Of a stretch of DNA of 64,000 nucleotides, positions 52,092 to 61,617 are shown piece by piece. The DNA lies in the NCBI GenBank assembly GCA_006969385.1, contig CP030884.1, positions 930,001-994,000 on the forward strand, given 5' to 3'. The notes under the pieces are model-generated. The model was not told where the DNA came from, did not search any database, and saw only the letters and a list, made by a program, of their open reading frames with translations. Position numbers and translations under genes: made by a program. Source of the DNA: Planctomycetaceae bacterium (lineage in GTDB: Bacteria > Planctomycetota > Phycisphaerae > UBA1845 > UTPLA1). The stretch's first letter is position 1, and the number at the start of each line of letters is the position of its first letter.

Positions 52092-54987
52092 TTGCCCTTC
52101 CCAGGATTTGTTACGCCGCTTTGAGGCCGGCGGGCTGGACGAAGACAGCTTTGTGAAGGTGCAGGCGCACGTCGATACCTGCGACGCGTGTCGCGATTCT
52201 CTAAAAGAGGTCGACGGCGGGTCGTTCCATAAACTCGTCGACCATTTAAAAGGCCTCGATCTGTCGGGCGTATCGTTCAGCGGCTCGGCGGCGGGTGCGA
52301 ATGTTGAACGAGCGCTAAAGCCAGACTTGTCCATTGACGCATCGGCAGGTGTCGGCTCCGGTGCCGTCCCGGACGCTAACGATTCTTCCCACGACAGGTC
52401 GGTGAAGACGGCCGCCAGCCCCTCACCCGAAACCGATCAACTCATTCCCGGTTACCGTCTCGATGGGGAAGTACACCGTGGCGGACAAGGCGTGGTGTTC
52501 AAAGCGTTGCAATTATCCACGAAGCGCACGGTTGCTATCAAGGTTCTGCTGGATGGTCACTACGCGTCTGCCGCGGCGCAGCGACGCTTTGAGCGCGAGG
52601 TCGAACTCGCCGCCAGTTTGCAACATCCCGATATCGTGGCCGTCTTCGATTCCGGCACGACAACCGACGGTCGCCAGTATTGCGTGATGGATTTGGTCGA
52701 TGGCGTTCCACTCGATCAATGGTTGCGAAACAAGAAGCCCGAGCTCAAACACGCGCTCGATTTGTTCGCACACATCTGCGACGCCGTGCACTACGCCCAC
52801 CAGCGCGGTGTGATTCATCGCGACCTGAAGCCGTCGAACATTCTGATTCGCAAAAACGGTAGCCCGACGGTGCTCGACTTCGGCTTGGCCAAGCAAATGG
52901 ACGACGCCGACCCGCTCGTGTCCGTTACCGGCCAGATCGTCGGCACCCTTCCGTATATGTCGCCCGAGCAAACGCGCGGCGCGTCGGCAGATATCGACGT
53001 GCGCACCGACATCTATTCGCTTGGCGTCGTTCTCTACGAAATGATCGTGGGCAAGCTGCCTTATACGATCGAAGGCAGTATTCACGACATCATCACCAAG
53101 ATCAGTAGCGCCGCCCCTGAGACACCGCGACAAGCTTGGATACCTGAGAAGGGATTGAAGGCGACCGGCGGGAAGGCCAACCCCGTCGACGATGAAGTCG
53201 AAACGATTCTTTTGAAGTGCTTGGCCAAAGAACGCGAGCGGCGCTATCAAACGGCCCTCGATCTGGCGCGCGATCTGCGCAGCTACTTGGCCGGCGAAGC
53301 CATCGAAGCCAAACGCGATAGCAGTTGGTACATCATCCGCAAAACTGTGAAACGCAATCGCGGTCTGGTCGCTACGGCTGCCGCCTTTGTCGTCATGTTG
53401 ATTGCATGGGGCGCGGGCGTGTATTACGCCTACGCACAAGAGGCCGAGCACAGCGCCGAACTGGAGACGCTCAACGAGCAGGTCACCCAACAGCGCGACC
53501 GCGCCTTGGCGGCGGAAGCCGAAGCCAAGCAGCGCTTTACGCAGGTGCGCGAACTGGCCGAGGCGTTTATCTTCGATATCGATGAGAAAATTAAGGAACT
53601 GGCCGGTGCCACGCCCGCGCGCGAATTCATCGTCACGGAAGCACTGTCCTATCTCGATGCGCTGGCAAAGGACGCCGAAAACGACCCGACGCTGATGCGC
53701 GACCTGTATCAGGGGTACAGTCGGATCGGCGATATTCAAGGCGGCCGCGGTCAGGCCAACCTCGGCCAAACCGAGGAAGCACTAAAGAGCTTCACCCACG
53801 CGCTGCAACTGGCACAAGCACGCTTCGATGCTATGCCCGACGATCAAACGGCGATCGAGGATTTGTTCGACGCCCACATCCTGATGGCCAATACCTACGA
53901 AATGCAGGCCGATATGGATGCGTCGCAACAGCACCTTGCCACGGCCCAGCAGTTAATCGAGACCGCGATGGAAAATTCGCCGGCGATGAGTGGGCTGCGC
54001 ACGCGACTGGCACGCTTGCATCTCAAACTCGGCGATCGTGCCACGCGCCGTTGGGACCTACCGACCGCCGAAAGGGAATACAAAAAAGTCAAAGCCCTAA
54101 CGACAGCCCTCCATGAAGATTTTCCGGATGAGCCGAAGTATCAACGCGATATGTCGCTTGCCGAATCGCGCTTAACGCATATCAAGTTGAATGACCAAGC
54201 GGAACCTGCCGTAACGCAGGTACATATCGATAACGGACGCCGCTTACTACAAGACTTGGTCGATCGGTATCCGGAAAACTTAACCTACCTCCGCGACCTT
54301 TCGATCATCGAAGACTATCAGGCAAACCTCTACATGCGGCAGCAGCTATACGACAAGGCACTTACCGCCTTTGAAGATGGCCTACGCCTCGGCGAGAAAC
54401 TATTAGCCGCCGACCCGAAGAATGCCCAAGCGCTACGCGACTTGACGGTCAGCTACAACAATATCGGCCGCGCCGCAAAAGCTGCCGAACAGTTCGATAA
54501 AGCGACCGCCAGCCACGAACGAGCAAGGGAGATATCGCGCGAACTGATCGAACGCGACGCCACCAATGCCATGTACGTCCGCGATGAAGGGTATGCCCTC
54601 GTCTGTCTCGCCGAAGCCCACGGTGCCGCCGGTCGCCCGACCGATGCAATCGGCGTCTTCGATCGGGCCGTTGATACCTATCGTTCGCTACTTGAAAATG
54701 ATGCTGACAATGTCGGCGTGCTGCGCGACCTTATCGCATCCATCGACGGGCGCGGCCACCAGCATATTGCCGTGGCACAAGAAGAAGATCGCCCCATGGC
54801 CGAACGTATCGATGCTTACCGAAAAGGAATCGCCGACTATCAGGAATTTGTCGAGATTTTGCTAAAACTCAAGGCAGTGGGAAAACTCGATGAAACCGAA
54901 ACGCCTTATATCGATTCGGTCGGTCAACAAATTACCGAATGGAAGGCGGAACTGAAGCATCTGACCGACGCTACCGCTTCCGAATGA
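52084..54987 (+). CDS. Ser/Thr protein kinase with zinc-finger-like N-terminus, membrane helix and TPR-like tail
   Basis: The 967-residue protein has an N-terminal C...H...CxxC motif (CPSQDLL...HVDTCDAC, residues 4-36) similar to anti-sigma zinc fingers. The kinase domain spans 123-410 with Lys153, HRDLKPSN (245-252) and DFG (265-267). A membrane helix (428-450) is followed by a coiled-coil stretch, and a long TPR-like region (about 550-940). It overlaps the sigma gene, so it probably regulates that factor (inference). The C-terminal part would be extracytoplasmic. Confidence 0.9.
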   Translation: MPDCPSQDLLRRFEAGGLDEDSFVKVQAHVDTCDACRDSLKEVDGGSFHKLVDHLKGLDLSGVSFSGSAAGANVERALKPDLSIDASAGVGSGAVPDANDSSHDRSVKTAASPSPETDQLIPGYRLDGEVHRGGQGVVFKALQLSTKRTVAIKVLLDGHYASAAAQRRFEREVELAASLQHPDIVAVFDSGTTTDGRQYCVMDLVDGVPLDQWLRNKKPELKHALDLFAHICDAVHYAHQRGVIHRDLKPSNILIRKNGSPTVLDFGLAKQMDDADPLVSVTGQIVGTLPYMSPEQTRGASADIDVRTDIYSLGVVLYEMIVGKLPYTIEGSIHDIITKISSAAPETPRQAWIPEKGLKATGGKANPVDDEVETILLKCLAKERERRYQTALDLARDLRSYLAGEAIEAKRDSSWYIIRKTVKRNRGLVATAAAFVVMLIAWGAGVYYAYAQEAEHSAELETLNEQVTQQRDRALAAEAEAKQRFTQVRELAEAFIFDIDEKIKELAGATPAREFIVTEALSYLDALAKDAENDPTLMRDLYQGYSRIGDIQGGRGQANLGQTEEALKSFTHALQLAQARFDAMPDDQTAIEDLFDAHILMANTYEMQADMDASQQHLATAQQLIETAMENSPAMSGLRTRLARLHLKLGDRATRRWDLPTAEREYKKVKALTTALHEDFPDEPKYQRDMSLAESRLTHIKLNDQAEPAVTQVHIDNGRRLLQDLVDRYPENLTYLRDLSIIEDYQANLYMRQQLYDKALTAFEDGLRLGEKLLAADPKNAQALRDLTVSYNNIGRAAKAAEQFDKATASHERAREISRELIERDATNAMYVRDEGYALVCLAEAHGAAGRPTDAIGVFDRAVDTYRSLLENDADNVGVLRDLIASIDGRGHQHIAVAQEEDRPMAERIDAYRKGIADYQEFVEILLKLKAVGKLDETETPYIDSVGQQITEWKAELKHLTDATASE

Positions 54988-55047
54988 GCGGCCCTTGCTG
55001 CCAATCCTGCATCGCCGCCAATCGACAATCCCCTTACAATCCTCACG

Positions 55048-55851
55048 ATGGATCTGCTCACCGACCCCAAAGCCAACGCCGCCCTGCTGATCTTCGAGAT
55101 CGGTAACTCTCACGTCTCGATCGCCACCAGCATCGACGCCAAGATTTACACGCACCAGCGCTTCGACCTCGGCAGCGAGCAACCGTTGGCCGACGCCGTG
55201 CGCGAATCGTGGGACGCGCTGCCGTCGGATCGCTTGCGCGCCGCCGTTGCCGCCTCGGTCGTACCGCGCGAACTCGATCGCATCCAACGCGACATGCCCG
55301 ACATCATCGGCGAGCAAGTGCCTGCCGTCGGCATCGAGTTGCATCGCCCCATGTCGCTGGCGTTGGAACACCCGGAAAGCGTCGGCATCGATCGCATCTG
55401 CGCCGCCGCCGCCGCTTACGACACGCTCAAACGTGCTTGCGCCGTGGCCAGCTTCGGCACCGCGATCACCATCGATTGCGTAAACGACGAAGGGGCATTT
55501 CTCGGCGGCGCGATCTTACCGGGGCTGGGTTTGCAAGCACGCGCGCTAGCATCGGGCACGGCACAGTTGCCCGACGTCACAATCCAAACACCCGACGTCG
55601 TCATCGGTAACAACACCGAAGAGGCGATTCAAATCGGCGTGTTATTCGGTGCCGTCGGCGCGCTGCGCGAAATCGTGGAGCGCTACGCCGAAGAACTCGG
55701 CAACTGGCCCGAACTCGTCATTACCGGCGGCAACGCCGAGCTGATTCACGAACATTCGGACATCGTCGACCATCACGTGCCCGATTTGTGTATTCGTGGC
55801 ATCGCGTTAGCGCATCGTCGGCATTACGCGCCCTTTACCGAAACCGAGTGA
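55048..55851 (+). CDS. coaX: Type III pantothenate kinase CoaX
   Basis: The 267-residue enzyme phosphorylates pantothenate in CoA synthesis. It retains GIDRI (the GxDR motif, with the catalytic Asp), GTAITID, GGAILPGLGLQ and TGGNA. The first phosphate-loop motif is EIGNSHV instead of DIGNT and the second SFGTAIT instead of D-x-GTA. These substitutions may affect ATP or metal binding but the overall fit is good. The next gene starts inside its stop codon. Confidence 0.88.
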   Translation: MDLLTDPKANAALLIFEIGNSHVSIATSIDAKIYTHQRFDLGSEQPLADAVRESWDALPSDRLRAAVAASVVPRELDRIQRDMPDIIGEQVPAVGIELHRPMSLALEHPESVGIDRICAAAAAYDTLKRACAVASFGTAITIDCVNDEGAFLGGAILPGLGLQARALASGTAQLPDVTIQTPDVVIGNNTEEAIQIGVLFGAVGALREIVERYAEELGNWPELVITGGNAELIHEHSDIVDHHVPDLCIRGIALAHRRHYAPFTETE

Positions 55852-56960
55852 ACGACGCCGCGCCCACCACGTTTGCAGCCGCCCTCACCGCCCCCGCCCC
55901 CGGTGCCATCGCCGTCGTTGCTATCGCAGGTGCCGAAGCAAACGCCGTTGTTAGACGCGTGATTAAGCAGCCCAAGTCCGACGTCGTGCCGCCGCTCGAA
56001 ACGAATCGACCGCGCCTCGTACGCGTTTGCGACTCCGCCGGTCAAACGCTCGATGACGCCATGCTGGTCGTATCGCCGCGCAGCAAATTTGAGTATGTGG
56101 AGTTGCAACCGCACGGCGGCGTGCGCGTGGTGGAACGTGTGCTCGAATTGCTGGCCGCCAACGGCGCGACCGTAATCGACCCTCACGAGTTCGCCGCCAA
56201 CTTTATCACGACGACAACCTTCGAAAGCCAGCTCAACCAAGCGCTGCTGCACAGCACGTCGCGCCGACTCACGCAATGGTTATTGGCGCAATCGAATTTG
56301 TTACCAAACTACCTTGCGCGCTGGAATGAACAATCACCGACCGAACGCGCGCGCTACATCGAACGCACCCAGCTTGCCATTCGCCTGCTCGGCGGGCTGC
56401 GGCTGGCGCTGGTCGGTCCGCCGAATGCCGGTAAAAGTACGCTTGCCAATCGACTCATCGGGCACGAGCGCGTGATCACTTCGGATACCGCCGGCACCAC
56501 GCGCGACTGGATCGACGAGACTATCAGCATCGACGGCTGGCCGCTAACGCTGATCGATACGGCGGGCGTACGGCAAACCGATGACGCGCTCGAAGCCACC
56601 GCCATCGAGCGCGGACGCGCCCAAGCGCTGACGGCGGATTTGATTGTGACGCTCAAGGATGCGACGGTAGTCGGCGCGGCCGATTACTCAGAAACATCAG
56701 CGGCGGCGTTATTGCATAACGGCAAAGCCGTACCCACCATTCGCGTCATAAATAAGGTCGATCGTCTATCGCAGGAAGAACTCGATCTGCTCCAGAAGAT
56801 GATGGGTGGCGACACCCTGTTTATTTCCGCGACAACTGGAGTCGGCATCGCAGAACTGCATCAGGCAATCATCAACAAACTCGGCCTTACTAACCTACGA
56901 GACGACGAGGCAACCGGCTTTAACTTGGCGCACTTACCGCCGTTTGATCCAACCACATGA
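55848..56960 (+). CDS. Short MnmE/TrmE-like GTPase lacking the C-terminal CxGK region
   Basis: The 370-residue protein starts at GTG 55848, overlapping the coaX stop (GTGA). The N-terminal tetrahydrofolate-binding-like part has EYVELQPHGG (81-90). The G domain has GPPNAGKS (190-197), DTAGTTRD (213-220), DTAG (237-240) and NKVD. Full MnmE is about 450 residues and ends in a C-x-GK catalytic tail; this protein ends PPFDPTT without it. It may be a divergent paralogue rather than a true tRNA-modifying enzyme (inference). The next gene overlaps by 4 bp. Confidence 0.82.
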   Translation: MNDAAPTTFAAALTAPAPGAIAVVAIAGAEANAVVRRVIKQPKSDVVPPLETNRPRLVRVCDSAGQTLDDAMLVVSPRSKFEYVELQPHGGVRVVERVLELLAANGATVIDPHEFAANFITTTTFESQLNQALLHSTSRRLTQWLLAQSNLLPNYLARWNEQSPTERARYIERTQLAIRLLGGLRLALVGPPNAGKSTLANRLIGHERVITSDTAGTTRDWIDETISIDGWPLTLIDTAGVRQTDDALEATAIERGRAQALTADLIVTLKDATVVGAADYSETSAAALLHNGKAVPTIRVINKVDRLSQEELDLLQKMMGGDTLFISATTGVGIAELHQAIINKLGLTNLRDDEATGFNLAHLPPFDPTT

Positions 56961-57946
56961 AGATCACCACCGACCAACTGATCGCCACGATCCGCGCAGG
57001 CATTGCCGGGCGCAACGCACTAACCGATACCTTACGCAACACGAACGCTCTCCGCCTATTCAACGGTAAGCCCGACGGACTCGCGGGCATCGTGCTGGAG
57101 CGATTCGGCGATACGTTGATTGTGCAATACCACGAAGATCGTCAACACGTCGGCATTACGCAACTTCACGAAGCCATCAGCGTAAGTCGCGACGATCTCA
57201 ACGTATCAGCCGTTTATCTAAAACAATTCGTGCGCGACCGTGCGGCCGACGCCGATGCGGTACATAACCTTCATCACGAATCGGAACCGTGGATCGGCAG
57301 CGCCGCTCCGGAAGAATTCGCCATCACCGAGAACGGTATCCAACTCCTCATCCGCCCGTACGATGGTTACTCCGTCGGGCTCTTTCTCGACCATCGCGAC
57401 AATCGCGCGACCATTCGCAGCCGCGCCGCCGGCAAGCACGTACTCAATCTCTATGCCTATACCTGCGGCTTCTCCGTCGCTGCCGCCGCCGGTGATGCGA
57501 CCCAAATCACCAGCGTCGATATCTCGCCGCGCTATCTGGATTGGGGTCGTCGCAACTTCTCCGCCAACCAACTCGACGTCGAAGCCCACCGTTTTATCAA
57601 ATCCGACGCCGAAGAATTTCTCGCGCGTGCCCGCCGTCAGGACCGCGATTACGACCTGATCGTTATCGATCCGCCCACGTTCGCCCGCTTGCGCCGCCCC
57701 AAGCGCACGTTCAAACTAGACGACCAGCTCGAAGCGCTCATCGCCGCCGCCGTCGAGCGCCTGCGCCCCGCTGGTCAATTGCTCTTCGCAACCAACCAAC
57801 GCAGCATCAACATGAAACGCATCGATGCGGCCCTGCACAACGCCGATCGCAGCCGCCGCGTCAAAAAAATCGAAAGGCCGCCCCTGCCCGCCGACTTCGC
57901 CGGCGACCCCGATTATTCCAAGACCGTGATCGCCCACTATGATTGA
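56957..57946 (+). CDS. Class I SAM-dependent rRNA methyltransferase, RlmI/RlmK-like
   Basis: The 329-residue protein has the RlmI-type order: an N-terminal RNA-binding portion with NGKPDGLAGIVLERFGD, then GLFLDHRDNR, SAM-binding VLNLYAYTCGFSVAAAAG, and a DPPTFA motif IV with KRTFKLDDQ. It would methylate a cytidine of 23S rRNA. It overlaps the previous gene by 4 bp, forming a coaX-GTPase-methyltransferase operon. The exact base and position cannot be deduced. Confidence 0.88.
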   Translation: MKITTDQLIATIRAGIAGRNALTDTLRNTNALRLFNGKPDGLAGIVLERFGDTLIVQYHEDRQHVGITQLHEAISVSRDDLNVSAVYLKQFVRDRAADADAVHNLHHESEPWIGSAAPEEFAITENGIQLLIRPYDGYSVGLFLDHRDNRATIRSRAAGKHVLNLYAYTCGFSVAAAAGDATQITSVDISPRYLDWGRRNFSANQLDVEAHRFIKSDAEEFLARARRQDRDYDLIVIDPPTFARLRRPKRTFKLDDQLEALIAAAVERLRPAGQLLFATNQRSINMKRIDAALHNADRSRRVKKIERPPLPADFAGDPDYSKTVIAHYD

Positions 57947-57972
57947 AAAGGACCGGCCGGTGCCTTGGCACC

Positions 57973-58000
57973 GCGCTGTGGCACCGGTTTGCAACCGGTG
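57973..58000 (+). repeat. 28-bp interspersed repeat, copy 2
   Basis: This copy matches 28963-28990 except for one base. It is preceded by a small GGTGCC/GGCACC hairpin and lies between the methyltransferase and ygfZ genes. Confidence 0.7.
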
Positions 58001-58063
58001 GCAACGCAACCACTATCAAGCCTATCGTCAGTAACAAAGAACGCCTCGACCAAAGCAAACACC

Positions 58064-59080
58064 ATGACCACGCAACTAAGCAATGAAACGCTAACGCAAC
58101 AACACGCCGCCTGCCTGCAAACCGGCGGCTTTCTCGACCGCACCGATCGCGGCCTGATCGAGGTCACCGGCAACGATCGCGGCAGCTTCCTGCAGAACCT
58201 GACGACCAACCAAATCGCCAACTTGCAACCGGGCGAAGGCAATTACGCGTTCAGCATCAACATCAAAGGCCGCGTAGTATTTGACGCCGTCGTATTGGTG
58301 CAGGCCGAACGCATATTGCTCGATATCGATGCGCGCTGGGTCGAACCCGCGCGTGCATGGCTCGATCGTTACCACATCACCGAAGACGTGAAGCTCGTCG
58401 ATTACTCCGAAGAACATCGGCGCGTCGCCATCTTCGGCCCCCATGCAAACGAATGCCTGCAAGCGCTGGAGTTCGGCAAACTCATGCCGATGGCGTGGTA
58501 TCAGAACGCGAGCCGCACAATTCAGGACGCCGACGTTACCGTCTTTCGCCAAGAGCAGACCGGACTCATCGGCGCCGAGTTCATCATCCTCGACGATCGC
58601 GGCGGCATTTGCGTCGAACGCCTGCTCGCCGCCGCCCGCGCTGCCGGTCTCGAGCAGGTGCATATCGACACGCTCAACGCCCTGCGCATCGAAGCCGGCA
58701 TACCCGCGTCGGTCGTCGATATCGATGATGACGTCGTACCGCCGGAAACCGGCCAGATCGAGCGCGGCATCAGCTATCAAAAGGGTTGCTACCTCGGGCA
58801 AGAAGTGATCGAGCGTATGCGCGCCCGCGGTGTGCTGCCGCGTAAGCTCGTCGGCGTGCAATACGATTCGGACGATGCCCCGCCGCCCAACACGCCCTTA
58901 CAAATCGACGGCCAACCCGTCGGTCGCAGCATGAGCGCGACGTATTCACCGACGCTGCAAGCACCGTTGGCGTTGGCATATTTGAAAGCAGCCCACGCAC
59001 AGCCCGATGCGACCGTGACCGCAGCCGCAGAAGGCAAAATGTGGAACGGCACGGTGGTAAAGCTGCCGGTGCGAAAATGA
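58064..59080 (+). CDS. ygfZ: YgfZ/GcvT-like folate-binding Fe-S cluster maintenance protein
   Basis: The 338-residue protein has the YgfZ signature KGCYLGQEV and a folate-binding GcvT-like fold. In E. coli YgfZ supports repair or assembly of some Fe-S enzymes using tetrahydrofolate. The ATG at 58064 is chosen because similarity begins right after it; the upstream frame includes the 28-bp repeat. It may be co-transcribed with the genes before it. Confidence 0.9.
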   Translation: MTTQLSNETLTQQHAACLQTGGFLDRTDRGLIEVTGNDRGSFLQNLTTNQIANLQPGEGNYAFSINIKGRVVFDAVVLVQAERILLDIDARWVEPARAWLDRYHITEDVKLVDYSEEHRRVAIFGPHANECLQALEFGKLMPMAWYQNASRTIQDADVTVFRQEQTGLIGAEFIILDDRGGICVERLLAAARAAGLEQVHIDTLNALRIEAGIPASVVDIDDDVVPPETGQIERGISYQKGCYLGQEVIERMRARGVLPRKLVGVQYDSDDAPPPNTPLQIDGQPVGRSMSATYSPTLQAPLALAYLKAAHAQPDATVTAAAEGKMWNGTVVKLPVRK

Positions 59081-59345
59081 CGGAACGCGAAACGTGCACT
59101 ATTCTCGAACGAAGATGACCGAATTGCCGCGCTGATCTCATGCAAGCGTCAATCACGTACCGCCGATTGACCTTCATGACGAGCCGCGCCCTCGTCTATT
59201 CGGGAATCACCAGGCGAGCCTGGTTCCGCCGATGATGTCAAGAAAAGACGACGCGCGGTTACGCCGCCGCAGCCTGTCGATCATTTCAAAGCGGCTGAAA
59301 AATTGACGGATGCTGCCGGAATCTGGGCCCGAAAAGCCGAAAAAC

Positions 59346-59373
59346 TTGCCGTTTGGCCCTAGTTGAATATTAT
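59346..59373 (+). promoter_or_regulatory. Predicted promoter of tRNA-Lys
   Basis: TTGCCG (59346-59351) and TATTAT (59368-59373) are 16 bp apart and end 14 bp before the tRNA. Confidence 0.5.
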
Positions 59374-59387
59374 GTAGATAGCCCTTC

Positions 59388-59460
59388 GGGAGTGTAGCTC
59401 AGTCGGTAGAGCATCGGCCTTTTAAGCCGCGGGTCCAGGGTTCGAGCCCCTGCACTCCCA
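59388..59460 (+). tRNA. tRNA-Lys (anticodon UUU)
   Basis: The acceptor GGGAGTG pairs with CACTCCC, the D stem GCTC pairs with GAGC, the anticodon loop is CTTTTAA (anticodon TTT), and the T stem CAGGG/CCCTG carries loop TTCGAGC. One pair at the anticodon stem is mismatched (T-C). Discriminator A; no encoded CCA. Confidence 0.96.
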
Positions 59461-59850
59461 GTCCACCCACCACTTTATAACCAAGATCGCACCAGCTTAA
59501 CGCAAAATCATGCCGAAAGTTGAATCTCACTTCATCTTGAGGTTTGCAACTCGCGCCGTGGGCAAGGCTTGTGTGCCGCTCGGATGACAGGCTGTTTACA
59601 CCTTTCATTCGATTCGATCCTCTCTGTAGTTTCCGATGCTGCCATGCCTACTCCACTGGAACAAAGTGAGCCCAATCCTCTCTGTTTTAGCAGAGACGCG
59701 CATCTTCCAGCTTAAAAGATGATTTGCCAGATCTGGCCTGTCTTAATGCCGTAGCTCGTTTCGACGCAGCCAAATTCGATCACTTGGCTCAGCGCTTTTC
59801 AAAACGCGGTTTTCGTTTCGAAGGCATTATCGTCGAACCGGTAATGTTAG
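59461..59850. other. Spacer between tRNA-Lys and the recombinase cassette
   Basis: There is no convincing gene. Short open frames exist on both strands, one running antisense through the tRNA. The left end of the inserted cassette could lie here; I found no repeat of the tRNA 3' end within the window. Confidence 0.5.
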
Positions 59851-60222
59851 TCAGTCGCCATTTGCAAGGAGTTGGTCCAAGTGTTTGCGCTGATTCTCCG
59901 GGGCCCAGGCGAGCAGAACATCAAGGAATTCGCGTTCACTGAGCGTGAGGATCTCTGGTGGATCGCCGAGCAGGATGCGCTCCTGAATGTCAGGCACAAG
60001 CCGGATGAAGCGGCGGATCTGGGATAGCCGCGCCTGGCTGATCCCGAGTTGCCGCGCCGCATCGGCAAACGATGCTGCCCGCCCATCAGCCAGCGCCGCT
60101 TCGAGTTGGTGGGATAAGACGAGTAATCGCTGCAGGGGCGGGAGTTTCTTTGTTTGATGGCGATTGCGCTGCTTGCTTCGTTTGCGGGTCGCGACGTCAA
60201 CCTTGAATTCAAACGACTGCAT
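59851..60222 (-). CDS. Helix-turn-helix protein of the recombinase cassette
   Basis: The 123-residue protein has a basic first 30 residues and a clear HTH (SFADAARQLGISQARLSQIRR, about 50-70) of the ParB/KorB-like style. An acidic C-terminal part with a LTLSEREFLDVL segment follows. It starts 3 bp after the recombinase stop codon and is the last gene of the cassette. A regulatory or partition-like role is likely (inference). Confidence 0.75.
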   Translation of the reverse strand: MQSFEFKVDVATRKRSKQRNRHQTKKLPPLQRLLVLSHQLEAALADGRAASFADAARQLGISQARLSQIRRFIRLVPDIQERILLGDPPEILTLSEREFLDVLLAWAPENQRKHLDQLLANGD

Positions 60223-60225
60223 CTG

Positions 60226-61614
60226 TTAGCCACCGGTAGCGACTGATGCCAAGTCACCTAACGCTGTCTTACGCCGCCACCTGGACTCGGACTCTCGGGT
60301 TGCAGTCGATCGAATGGTGATCCGCATCGATCGTTGCTCGTGATCATAAACAACGTGATCGACGACCTCACGCAGGCGTTTTGCAACGGTTTTCGCGGGC
60401 AATTCCTGGGCGACCGCTGGTGAGATCGTTCGCGCGATCGAGCGAATCTCCGAATCCTCGATGCGATCCGAGATCTCGTCGAGTCGCATGAGTATTTCGT
60501 TCTCCAGTTTGACCGCATTGACCCAACCCGTCGGACATACCTTCTTTCCGCCGGTCTGCGTCTTGATGCACACGTAATAGCGATACTGCTTTGAGCCCTT
60601 GTTGACCGGGCAGTGGATCATGGCTCGGTCACAATGTCCGCAGCGGATGATCCCGTATAGCAAGGCACCATATTTATTCCGGGTAAACCGCCCTCGATTG
60701 GTGCGATTGCGATCCATGACTTCTCGCACCCGATCGAAGGTCTCCGAGTCGATGATGGCATCGTGCTCGCCCTCATAAATCTCATCCTGGTACTGCACGA
60801 CCCCCAGGTAGGTGACGTTGTTTATCAACAGATAGAGATTCCAGCGATCGAAGGCCCGTCCACCTTGAGATTTGCCATTTCGATCCGTCCACTGCTTTGT
60901 CGTCCAGCCCCTTTCTCGCATGATCTCCACCAGCGGCATGATGGCCTCATGCTCAAGGTAGAGATTGAAGATCTCACGCACTTGATCTGCTTCTCCCTCG
61001 TTAACGACGAGTCGGCGGTTCTCTCGGTCGAGGTCATAGCCCAGCACCAGATTCCCGCCGGACCATTTCCCTTTCTTCCGCATCGCGGCGAATTTGTCAC
61101 GAATGCGTTCACCGATGATCTCGCGCTCGAACTGTGCAAATGACAGCAAGATATTCAGCGTCAAACGGCCCATAGATTCTGAGGTATTGAAGTGCTGGGT
61201 GACGGAGACAAAGTGGATTTTCTTTTCCTCGAACAGCTTCATGATCCGCGCAAAGTCGAGCAGGGAACGCGAGAGTCGATCGACCTTGTAAACCACCACA
61301 CAGTCGATCAGTCCAGCCTCGATATCGTCGAGCAGTTTCTGCAGGCTGGGGCGCTCAGTCGTCCCGCCAGAGAATCCGCCGTCATCGTAGTGATCAGGAA
61401 TGACGATCCAGCCACTGTGTTTCTGGGAAGCGATGTAGGCTTCGGCCGCTTCGCGCTGGGCATCCAAAGAATTGAATGCAGCATCCAACCCTTCACTCGT
61501 CGACTTGCGAGTGTAAATAGCGCAGCGGACGGGTCCAACGGTCGCTGACGCCGACGCTAGTGCCGGATCGACCTTACGTCGCTTTGCTATCTGGCGATTC
61601 CGGTTACGCGGCAT
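60226..61614 (-). CDS. Large serine recombinase / resolvase-invertase family integrase
   Basis: The 462-residue recombinase has catalytic Ser38 in AIYTRKSTSEG and the resolvase core with YKVDRLSRSLLDF. The recombinase domain runs from about residue 180 to 330, and a zinc ribbon CGHCDRAMIHC...C follows near 330-370. It ends with a basic C-terminal tail. It probably catalyses integration or excision of the element it is in. It starts 3 bp after the DUF2924 gene. The N-terminal 29 residues are an extra basic extension. Confidence 0.92.
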   Translation of the reverse strand: MPRNRNRQIAKRRKVDPALASASATVGPVRCAIYTRKSTSEGLDAAFNSLDAQREAAEAYIASQKHSGWIVIPDHYDDGGFSGGTTERPSLQKLLDDIEAGLIDCVVVYKVDRLSRSLLDFARIMKLFEEKKIHFVSVTQHFNTSESMGRLTLNILLSFAQFEREIIGERIRDKFAAMRKKGKWSGGNLVLGYDLDRENRRLVVNEGEADQVREIFNLYLEHEAIMPLVEIMRERGWTTKQWTDRNGKSQGGRAFDRWNLYLLINNVTYLGVVQYQDEIYEGEHDAIIDSETFDRVREVMDRNRTNRGRFTRNKYGALLYGIIRCGHCDRAMIHCPVNKGSKQYRYYVCIKTQTGGKKVCPTGWVNAVKLENEILMRLDEISDRIEDSEIRSIARTISPAVAQELPAKTVAKRLREVVDHVVYDHEQRSMRITIRSTATRESESRWRRKTALGDLASVATGG

Positions 61615-61617
61615 GTG

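Noticed and set aside
59399..59608. Open frame antisense to tRNA-Lys
   Set aside because: It runs through the tRNA gene and encodes a typical spurious tRNA-derived peptide.
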